DNA of 64,000 nucleotides, taken from contig JAHQIW010003651.1 in the NCBI GenBank assembly GCA_019055375.1, positions 124,001 through 188,000 on the forward strand, written 5' to 3'. The notes below the pieces were generated by a model that saw only the letters and a list, made by a program, of their open reading frames with translations, had not been told where the DNA came from and searched no databases. The DNA comes from Parelaphostrongylus tenuis (Eukaryota; Nematoda; Chromadorea; Rhabditida; Metastrongylidae). Of this stretch, positions 48,725 through 59,800 are shown piece after piece (the stretch's first letter is position 1; each line of letters starts with the position of its first letter). Position numbers and translations under genes: made by a program.

Positions 48725-49020
48725 GATGCATATATTAATGCAGTGGTTAGAGGTTTCTGCGTCGCACTCAAGGTCGATGGTTCGATCTCACGCTCATGGC
48801 CACGATCTCACAATGCCATTTACCTCCGTGATCGCTAAATTGGTACCAAACGGGTCTCAGACTTGTTTGGGAGGATAAGGAGCAGTGACTCGACTCATGG
48901 GTAGGCCACCGCGAGCCATTGTAAAGCCGGATACGTATTCAGTTACTTCACACGAAGTAAAAACTGAAAACGAGTGCATAGCACATGTCTCAGGAATTGA
49001 TCAACATATCCTTTATCCTT
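48725..49020 (+). repeat. SINE family A
   Basis: Head GCAGTGGTTAGAGG with the B-box-like GGTTCGATCTC at 48779, then the standard body down to ATATCCTTTATCC. Confidence 0.8.
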
Positions 49021-49584
49021 TATGTGTGATACATGTATAGGTCGAGAGATGTATTCAGCCTTCTCGAAATTCGGCATTAAACCTCGAGAAGGTTGAAAAC
49101 ATTTTCTCAAACATATATTGAATGTTCATAGCGAGTTTTTCGAAAAACTTGACTGAAGAACAATGTATGATACATATGTGCAACGACCTATGTCAACCTG
49201 CAACTCATGTTCTGAATAGTTGAATGAACATTCAGAGTACACAAATTTCTCCCAACAAGAGCAGCAAACAGCTGGCTTTTTGTTCTGAACGATAAAATTA
49301 GCCTAACGGAGAACAACTAGGTCACCAGATACTACCAGACACCGAAGAATAGAGTGGCAATTTCAAAAGGGCACTACTCCTCGCTAAAACTGACCACTGA
49401 TTCCTAAATCAACACTGATTTCATTGCGTTGATCAGATTCGCTGCAACTGCTTAATATCAAACGGTTAACGTCAGAAAGACACATTATCCATACATGTGA
49501 ACGACTCGGTGAAGAATCATGTAAGACGATGAGCGTGTTGTGAAGAGGTTTGCTTTGTTTTGAGCATAATTCTCTATTTTACCG

Positions 49585-49790
49585 CTCTTTTAACGGTGGT
49601 ATGTTGTTATAAATAGATCCGGTAAGCTTCGAGCCTCGGACGGGAATCGAATCCGCATTTCACCTTCCTCGGCACGATCTAAACAAGTGCACTATCGGCG
49701 ACCAAGGCTCTTTTTCTGTTACCACTCTTTTTGCCATACAGACTAGCTATCTGTCATCAATAATAAATCGTCAACGGTTTGGCTGCTAAG
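49585..49790 (-). repeat. Family B element
   Basis: Left flank TTTTACCGCTCTTTTAACGG matches the inverted-repeat end of the 53312 element. Inside is GACGGGAATCGAATCCGCAT. It abuts the SINE A copy at 49900. Confidence 0.6.
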
Positions 49791-49899
49791 CACATGTCGC
49801 CATTGAACCCACTTACCCTGACAGATATTGCATATAGTAGTCAACAGGAAATCTTTATTCATCAACTCTTTCAACGATGATGATCTCCTAAATAAAAGG

Positions 49900-50178
49900 A
49901 TAAAGCTCTTGGCGTTGATCAATCCCTGAGGGATGCGCCATGCATTCGACTTCAATTTTTTTAACTTCGTTTGAGGTGATTGAATGCACATCTGGCCTTT
50001 ACAATGACTCGCGGTGGCCTCCCGCTGAACCGAGTCAATGCTGCTTACCCTCCCAGACAAGTTACCAATTTACCGACCCCGGAAGGATGGATAGCTTGGT
50101 AAGCCATGAGCGCGAGATCGTACCAGTGACCTCGTGTGCGACGCAGGGCACCTCTAACCACTGCGCCACATGCGCTCA
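49900..50178 (-). repeat. SINE family A
   Basis: Close copy of the unit at 20165-20461 (shared GATGCGCCATGCATTCGACT and ACTGCGCCACATGCGCTC). An internal deletion of about 20 bp removes part of the region after CCCAGACAAG. Confidence 0.85.
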
Positions 50179-50999
50179 ATCTCGTAAATATATTTAATAA
50201 TATAAAGTGATACTCAAGACTTTGAACCTTAACCGCGTATTGTAACCGCATTTTACTTTACCTCTGGAGGAGCGCGTTGGCCGACTGCACTAACGGGACT
50301 TCTGTTCTGCTACCGCTCTCTTTGCAGTACAAATGTTTTGCTTTTGAAGTAACTGAGTTTTGAAAATTATGGTTGTTCTGCTGGAGTTATAGAAAAATTC
50401 AAGAATGCTATCTGACGTGGAAAACTTCGAAACTCACGGAAGTTCATTGCTGACAACTCTGATACCTTGTATCACAGAAATAATGATGGGAATATGAGCT
50501 CTTGTAGTGACAATGGTAACACACGCCCTTAGAAAGAGGAAAACGCGAATCCAACTTCCCAACTTCTGCCCAAAGTCAAAATTTTGCATATCACTCATGA
50601 TTCTTGACCACCTAGGTATCACATCGCAACACTGATATAAAAAGCGGCAAAATAAAGAATTCCTGTAGGTTATGGAGATTTTTCGCTGGTTATGTTTACT
50701 TAATTTTCTTTTACCAAGCTTTGAAGAACTGAAACTTGTCTAAACGTGCCTCAAAACAATGGCTCCACGAAAGTAAGGCCCCATTTATTGTGTCGTTCTA
50801 TTCACATGAAATGGGTGTTGCTATCAAACGCCGTTTAACAAAGGCAGACTCGGAGAAGTAGGCAACAATGATTTAAACATTACCGAATACTGTTTCTTTT
50901 GTTTACTGTTATAGTTGCTGATCTAGTAAACGTCAAATATTTTTGATTGATTAAATTAATTTGTTTATGCGTCATATTTTTTTACTTAAGTCAATCATA

Positions 51000-51200
51000 C
51001 TGAATGATGTGCAAAACGTTTGCGTCAAGCGGAACTCGAATCCGCATTTCATCCTGGGCGGGGCGCGGGCTCTTTCCCCTTACACTACTGAAATCCGCTA
51101 TGCCACACTCTTTCCAAGCTACAGCATATCTATCTGTCAGCGACCAACCGTCAACGATTTTAATCTGGGTAGTCGATATTGACACTGAACCCAGTCATGC
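51000..51200 (-). repeat. Family B tRNA-like module with flank
   Basis: Carries ATGATGTGCAAAACGTTTGC, GGAACTCGAATCCGCATTTC and the common trailing segment CTGTCAGCGACCAACCGTCA. That same trailing segment recurs at about 53590-53660 in inverted orientation. Confidence 0.65.
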
Positions 51201-52042
51201 TTTCACATTGGTTTTTGAATGATCAAGTAGAATTCATTTTATTTGACCGCTTTTTACCACCTGACGCGAAGTTTCGCACATAACTCAACATTACTGAGTA
51301 TATGAATAACACTACCGCTGAAAAGCGGTCAAATTGAGGAAATTCTGCAAATTTTTCTACTGTTGAAATATCTGAGTAAATCAATACACTATTCTCGCAC
51401 CTATTTTCTTGGATTTTCAAGCTGACACGAAATTGGTAAAAGTTTAATTGACACCACATAAGATCTCATGAAATTTACTGCTTTTCCAAGGTTTTGAAGT
51501 GATCTGAAATTTTAATCGTCTCGCATATTTAAGTGCATGGCCAACACTTGAATGAAGACGGTTGACTTGGTCACCTATAAACATTCGAAAGCTTCGTATT
51601 GGCTCAAAAGTTACAAATCATTCAAGCAATATAATGGATTTTCACTACAAACCTTTGTTATCATTGTTAGCGAAAGCCATATTTATTCCGTTAGCATCTC
51701 CTCACATTCAGAGGCATTCTTGACGCTCTGAAAATTGAATAATTGCAACGAGTAAAAAGTTCGCATTATGGACATTTGCTTTTTTATAAATCCTGTAAAA
51801 AGCAAGAAAAATTCAAGTTTTACCGTTAAGTCGAGGTATGCTGCCATGTTTCAAAGAATAGCTGTTTTTACAATTTTTTCATCAGTAAATCAAGAGTTCA
51901 ATTATTCCTACGTATTCGCACACAACTTAAATCTTAAATATAGCCTCATCAGTATTAATAGAGGATATAAGATAGAATGGATAGATAGAAAGAGTAAAAG
52001 AAGAAAGAAGAAAAGATAGAAGAGATAAAAGATTTGAACACT

Positions 52043-52307
52043 TAGTGCAGACCAATCTCTAAAGGATGCTCTATGCATTCGACTTCGTCAAAAATTGTCA
52101 AGATGATTGAGTATATATTTGGTCTTTACGAAGATTCTCAATGGTTCACCAATGTATAAAATTAGTGGTGTTCTTTTACATGAGTGTGCTACCAATCCAT
52201 AGATCCCAGAGGGATGGAAGGCTTAGTGGGCTTGAGGGTGAGATCGACCCAGCAGCCGATCAAGTGAGTACGGAGAAAACGTCTAATCATTGCGCTACAC
52301 ACTTTTG
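52043..52307 (-). repeat. SINE family A, diverged
   Basis: Recognisable by GATGCTCTATGCATTCGACT, GGGATGGAAGGCTTAGTGGG and ATTGCGCTACACAC. More diverged than its neighbours. Confidence 0.7.
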
Positions 52308-53311
52308 ATCACCATCAAAACATAACACAATAGTTATGATCATCCTAAAACCATATTTACTTGTATCTCTCATTTCTCAGCCATGAAGTGGTCTGACTTG
52401 GAGACTTAAAAAAACCCTATGCCTTTCCATCGTGTGTTTAGTGACTTTTGTTGCGGATACGTTTATGTCTCATAATTTCTTTCCTTTTAGCATCTTCACA
52501 AGCAAGTCTGATGATTGTGTCGCTGTCCCTTCTAACGTACATAAACTTGGCTCGTCTGCCTCCGCTTCGCAAATGTCAAAACTTTTCCAAAAAAGCTTTA
52601 TCAGCAGGCACAGTATGCATTCTGTCCACTTAATTCTTGTTTCGATAGCAATAAGAAAAGTGCAAATTCAAACGTTCTCTGTAATGTATGCTATACAGCA
52701 CATCACTAGCATCACTCTCAAGAGAGTTCATTTAAAACACACCACGTTTTCACTACGTTCCTGTTAGATATTGGTATGTCAATCGAACATAATGAAAGGT
52801 AGAGCCACTGTGCCGACTCCATCTCTTCGTGCCTCTGATATTGTAGCAGCACAATGACGAATTTTGATTATAAAATTAATGTAAAACATATGAAAACTCA
52901 AAATGGTAAGCACACTATCCTTACTTCACTATAATTCAGCGAACAAACCTCTAATGTTGTGAACATTAGATTGAATAAGTCTAACAACGTTGTATCTAGT
53001 CTTCCTAGCCCGCATTAAGGTCGTCAATGGGAATTCAGAGCTACTGTCCATTTGTTCCAGCCACAAATTTGAAACACAGTTTTTCAAACTCTCTCAAGTG
53101 TTCTCGAAACTTTTCTTATTCACTCGCTCTTTCATATACTCGTTTTTCAAGAGATCTCTTTAGCAAACTCCGTGAGCTTTCCAAAGATTGAGAACTCTCT
53201 TTGAATATGAAGTAACCAAAAGTAGCTTGGTGAAATCTTCAAAAGTAGGCGTGAAACATATCTACTAAACAAGATGCCAGAATGTACCCACTTTAGATGA
53301 TCAAACAAATT

Positions 53312-53555
53312 CATTTTAGCTAACCGCTTTTAGTGGCGGTATGATGTTATGGATATGCCCATTGATGTAGAATCATGTGCAAAACTTTTGCATCAGGAGG
53401 GATTTTAACCCGCATTCCACCGTATCCGGGGGTGCGTGCTCTATTCCTTGCACTACCGACACCTGTTTTGCTACGATTAAGTTTTGTACATCGCTCTACA
53501 TCAATTGGTATATCCATGCCATCATACCACCTCTAAAAGCGGCTAACTGAAAAGA
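53312..53555. mobile_element. MITE with terminal inverted repeats enclosing a tRNA-like module (family B)
   Basis: Left end GCTAACCGCTTTTAGTGGCG and right end, whose complement begins GTTAGCCGCTTTTAGAGGTG, form inverted repeats of roughly 50 bp continuing through TATGATG...ATGGATAT. Between them, read on the minus strand, lies a tRNA-like module also found elsewhere, where it carries a B-box-like GGTTCGA/GGATTCGA. Lies just downstream of the last TSUP exon found. Confidence 0.75.
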
Positions 53556-53808
53556 AATCTGTCATATCATCCAATGCCCCATATTTATAAGTGTGACTGG
53601 GTTCAATGTCAATATCGACTACCCACGCCAGACTGTTGACGGTTGGCTGTTAACAGATAAATGCGCTGCAGCGTCGTGAATAGTGCAGTGGCAGGGAGAG
53701 GAAGAAAGGGTGAGATAGAGAGATGGAAATAAAATTTGGGCAACCTAGGTGTAATTTGAAATAACAGAGCACAACATAGACTTTCACAGACTTTTCAAAC
53801 AAACTGAC

Positions 53809-56800
53809 CTCAATTTTCTCCATTATCCGAGAACCAACCTTGCTTATAAGCAAAAAGAACATGAAGCCGATTGCAAGAATGCTTGCTCCAGTCAATACTG
53901 AAAAAAACGCGTGTGCTACAGCTTTCATACAGAAGATTTCGCTCACCAAGAATAGGAGAAGGTTTTGTGGCAAGAAAACCTATCACAGCTAAAGCTTCCA
54001 AGACGTAGATGAAACTTGCTAAAACCTGCAACGATAAACGTCAATAAGCTCTAGGAAGCGTAAATTACACAGCATAGATTCTCCGGAATCTTATTCACCA
54101 TCCTAGCATACTTGTAAAAGTCTAGTTAGCTTCTGGAGAATTCGAATTTACAAGACTAATAGTTTTCTAACTTCTTGCTCATCAATTAATTAGTAGCAAC
54201 CACTATTAATATCAGTTTGCAACATACTCAAGGCGCTTTTATGCAACAGTATATGATTTTCACGTACTCGATCTGTATTTACGGCAACACGCCATCGTTC
54301 TAGAAATTCAAGCAATTCGTGAATTTGATATGAGTTCTAGACTGTTAGTGAATGGAAAATCAAATGATTCGATGACCTGTCTTAACGATTTTGCATAGCA
54401 CCCTCGCTATGAAGGGCATAAGAGGACTGTGCAGTTGAGAATAAACTGTTATATTTCAGTAAAAGGAGCGCATGTGGCGCAGTGGTCAGAGGTGCTCCGC
54501 GTCGCGCACAAGGTCGTGATTTGATCACGCGCTCGGCTCATCAAGACGTCTATCCTTCCGCGATTGGTAAATTAGTATTAGACGGGTCGCAGACTTGTTT
54601 AGGAGGATGAGCAGCACTGACCCGTTACAATGGTAGGCCACCGACAGGCATTGTAGAGGCCAGATATGCCTTCAGTCATCTCAAGCGAAGTTAAAAATTA
54701 AAGGCGAATCCATGGCGCATCCTCAAAGACTGATCAATGCCGAGAACTTTATCCTTCATTCCTCATTTCGGTAAAATGTATAATACAAAGCTTTTGTCTT
54801 AATCAATGTCTGAGAAATGCATCCAAGTTTATCAAGTCTCGCAAAGTTGACTGAATGCATAGCTAGCCTTCACAAGGTTTCTCAAAAGCAACGATTGTGC
54901 CAAATTAGTGTTCCTGTTATTCCACACAAGTCTCCTAACAATCTGCTGACCTCTGAGGGATAAAGAGCTTTGTGGGCCTAGGAGAGAGATCGAGACAACA
55001 ATTGGTCCGTTGTTGTTCTTCAAACTGTTTCAATTGTCTTGAAATGTACATTTACTAAAACCAAGTAAACCAAAAAAACCAGGCTAAAATGGAAAACATC
55101 GATTGAAATCATCATGAAATTCTCAACGGCAATAGTTGGGCGGATGATGTGAAAGAAATATAATCTCTACAAAAGACCTACTTTAAAAAAGAAGGTTTTT
55201 CTAAATTTCAAGATTCGTGCCAACTGAAAAATCAATTATGTCCAAGATTTGTGTAATATTGTCTCCTTGAATCATGTTTTTTGAGTTGTACATAAAGTGG
55301 AAAGAGAAGGGTTTGTGTATCAACGCATACATTTCCGATTTGCCTCAAAGTAGACGGAATATATTTGTTGATGACGACTTCTAACTACTTCTTAGGTGAT
55401 TACTATCCAATTGGTCTAAGGTGTAGACTAATATTTTCATACACCTCCACGCAAATATATCTATACAATTACACTAGGTGTGCATTAGTTTCAAAAAGCA
55501 GAATCAGAAAGCCCATTTCAGGAATCCACTCCTTCCCAGGGTGAGTACTTGCTCGGGGTTTTTTCTTTTCCTCCAATTTATTTTATGTTCCAAAGAGAAG
55601 GATTACTCAAACTTCTGATATGTGGCGTAATAAGTGAGTGAGACCTTGTTTCACCTTGTGCACTGCTGTTTGAATTTACCTGCACTGCACTCACCAACCT
55701 TTCGGTGAAAATGAGATCCTAGAAAACTGCCAATTGGAGCCAGAGTAACAGCGACAGGTACGGTGACTTTGACGTAGTCCACAGCGAGTGGCGAAATATC
55801 ATCTTCCCATACTGATCGATAGTAAACACCGATCACTGAGTTCATTCCTCAAAAAAATTTCAGGTTTGTGCAAAAAGGCTGGAGTGAATCTTATCTAATA
55901 GGTACGCTTGATGAGAGGTCGTGAACATCAATGGGATTTTCTAGGGAAGGGGAAACTGAGTAAAGGGTCATTTTTCATCACTGTCGTCACTTTGCAAGCT
56001 AGCTCTAACAGTAATAGGAGCAAAAATGAAGCACCACCATGTTGAGTTCGTTGATACCATCCGTTAACTTATAAATCTCCTCACCTGCTCGCATCTCATA
56101 CAAATTACAGTTACCACTTCCTTTTTCACAGGGAAATGCAGAAATGACGGAAATGATATATAAATGGCAGTTTTATTGCCTTAGCAAGTCAACCTCCAAA
56201 TAGAGGGGCCTTAGGATACCTATGACAGGGAATCACTCAGAAGGGAATGTGTAAAATAAAGATGTATTGCGGTTTGTAGCATCACCAAACCTACCTCCTT
56301 GGACAAGTTATAAGCCGAGGTGCTGGTGGTAAAGTGTGATGGTAAAGTGGAAAAGAAGGTAAGGCAGAGTTCTTGAATGCTCGTTAAAATTGGATCGTGA
56401 AAAAGCAACCCGATAACTAGTAGTTGGTAGCAAATCGACATGAATTGTTGGCTGATTAGTGCACCAATAATCTCAACTACAACTTGAGGCTTTCCCCACA
56501 CTGAAGGCGCCTAACAGACTGAGTAATGTTGTAAAAAGGAGTTTTCGGTATATAACAGCAGCAGATTCACATAGTTAAACTGATAAAGTGTTGACCACAA
56601 GAAATTTGGTGTTAATCGATTTTTCAGTGAAGTGTAGTGCATTCGATTCCACTAGGGGTCCTAGAGATGATTATGCATACTTGAAATACAATGATTTTCA
56701 CGAACTTGGCAATCTTTTTTTTTTCCTTTCTTCCTTCCAGACCACACCAAATTGCTAATTTTGAGCGTAAAAGGAATAATTCACAACACCTACTTCTTGT

Positions 56801-59800
56801 TTTCCTCGACAATCATCAATGATTGATTGCTTATAATACTAAGATTTGCTTGGCAGGAAATATGATATTGTCAAGGTTCCTCTAATTAGCACTCTACACG
56901 CGTCCACAAGGTAGTAAGAAAGGAAATCGTTAATCTTTATCAATTATTTCAACCAAGCTCTGCTCTTTTTCCATTATCCGGGTTTTATAGCGGTGTAATG
57001 GTAATATAAATCGGATTTCACGTAGACAAATTTTATCAGGTAGAAATTTCGCGTCTGAAATCAAACAAAATGTCGGGAAAAGAAGCAAATCACAAAGCAA
57101 AAAGGAACTGTTTGCGACGCTCGCCCCAACCACCCACACTTCGTTCAGTTGAAGAAGTGGTCAGTTTTAAAGCATTCAACGATGAATTATAGCTGAGCGA
57201 TCACCACTTCATAATAATAATGGTATCACAAATAGGTGTGTACTGTGAGATTGGTTTACGAAGGATGAAAATCCGAATTCACCCATAAGTACGATGGTGG
57301 TCGGAGTGGCAGTCTTTTCGCTAACTCGAAACAGTAGAGTGATGATGGAAAAAATGCAGATATCTACTCCTGATCCGGTAAATGCGGTAAAAACTCCTGA
57401 AATGAAAATAAAGAAAAAATGTTATAAACACAGTGGTTGAATACTAGCATTATCACTTTCTCTCTATTATTTCTTGATTTTCTCATAACACCCGCTGTTA
57501 ATTTTCCATTTTAATCCATCGTCGAAACGCAGTGAAGTAAAAATTCCACCTATAACGCATGCACACTTGTTTACAAATCCTCTATAGAGATACCTTTCTT
57601 GATAGATGCAAGCAAAAGGTTAAGGTACGCATAGTCGACCTGGTTGAAGAAGAAGATGCCACCTATTTCACGTTATCCATGACACCGGAAAAGGACTGTT
57701 TCTTGGCACATGGGATTTAGTGGTGTCGGCAGAGTTGGTGTTCTTGTCAAGGCGAGTTTACCACGAACATCGATTGGTCCGGACAATTCACAACCCGGAC
57801 TGTACGGTTACGGTTGAAACGATACCGGTTTTTGCCCACCGTCGTTATCTACGCACCAACATCAAGCTATGACGAAGACGAAATCGAAGCGTTCTACTTG
57901 GATATGGAAGAGATTTTAATAAAAGAGCATACAACCTCCAAGGTGCCGTTGGAAATTCTAATGTGAAAATTGGACCTAGTAGAACACCTGGAGAAGGTAA
58001 GATTGAAGTCCAAGAATTAAGATTGAACATAGAAGGTGAGCGACTATATGATTTTATCATGCCCACCATTACCAACCATTCATGATAACTGGCAATTGCG
58101 AAAACTTCACTACCAGTGGTAGACATGAACATTCAAAAAATCAACTCAGTATCAGTGCTCATCCATTGGTTGTCATTAAAGCTCGTAATGTATCGGCCTA
58201 CCTTATCTTTGATAGCATGCCCTATAGAACAGCCGCCTTGATTTCCTTTCGTTAAAGTGATGTAGAAATTCCAATCCTTTCTCTCAATAGCAAGATAAGG
58301 GATACTCTTAGCATTGACCATTCAACTGTGCGTTCAATAACTACAAGTGATCTTTCATTCTGCTCACGCAGCTACCAGGTTTCTGATGCATACGTTAAGG
58401 TAGAACTAACTTTTGAGAGAAGTGGGCGCGGAGATGGATGCTCTTTCTTTTCTTCACTACATCCTCTATTCTCTTATACGCTCCCCAAACACTCGCTTTC
58501 TTCTGTTGAACTGTGGAACTAGGTTGTTTACAAATTTTGTTTACCAACCTAGATACCACATCACTGAAGTGTTTGCAGATATTCATTCCGTTTAACGTGA
58601 ATGGAGCATTCGAAAGATCCGCTTTTCAAGAACTTCGTTTTCGCTAGACTTAATCGCCGATCTATCTTTCTACAAGCGCTGGTAAAATTCGTCACATTCG
58701 TTCTGTCTGACTAAGCTTGGTGTGATCTGTTTGATATCAACGGCGATGCGAAGATAGTGTTTTTGTCGACTGTCGATTTTCACTCCCATGTTATTCCATT
58801 TTTTCGCTTGCATGACGTTTTAAAGGACGGCGTGAATGAAGGCGGAGAGATGGCATCGTCTTGTCGGACAGCTCTTCTTACGTTAATATTGATATGGTTA
58901 TAGAATGGTGGTCTTCTAGTTGTGAAATTTTTATACAGCTCACGAAGAGTTTCTGTGAACTGAGTATGCCTAAGATCTCCAAAGCGTTTCTGGCTGCTTC
59001 TATCCCAACTGGATCGAGCGTCATTGATCAAAATGATGAAAGTAAGGCAGAGTGGTATTTTGTACTCTTGGTACTTCACTGAGTTTTGTTATTGCTGATA
59101 TCGTTTATGGTGCTGGATCCTTTTCGACACCTTGACTTGTCTAACGAAGAGCTGTCAACACACAGCGCACAGCAAATCGTTCTATGGTTATGAAGTGGAG
59201 AAGTTTTCTCCATAGTGTGAGGATGGACATCCATTATAAGTTTGGAATCGTATAGCAAAGCTACCTCCCTAATTAATGTTAGAGGAGTTGAAAAAAATTC
59301 TGGAATTACTTGTCAATTACATGAAACTTAATAGATAAAAAATCGATAACCAGGTGTTGCAAGAATTCGTAAATCGTAGAGAGATCTTCATGAAGAAATC
59401 TACTGTAGGCTTTTATGTACAGCAATTATGACCACTTCTTGATCAAAAGAAAGTGGATCTTTTATGATAGCAGCCGACATTCAGGAAAAAAACTGACATG
59501 AGATGAATCTTCCATGCACAAAGCTACGGAGTGACTATACGGAAACTGTCTTCAAGCAGAAAAATGCTGCCGCGAAAGCAGTGAGGCCTTATCAGATCTG
59601 CAGCTAATTTCTAACACAACCAATAGTGGCGTCAAAACGGGCGTCGGTTGTGCCACGTTTCACCACAAGCCCCCCTTAAAGGGTGAAATGTGGATTCGGA
59701 TCCCGTTTGAAGCAAATGTTTTTGCACATCACTGTACATGATTGGGTATATTAAAAGCAAAAGTCCTGTTCGCTTACTTGACAGCTCTCCAATACACGTT

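Noticed and set aside
53650..53800. Possible last TSUP exon after acceptor TTACACCTAG
   Set aside because: The frame is open to a stop but runs into a dispersed repeat (ACAGCCAACCGTCAACAGTC) and has no family similarity.
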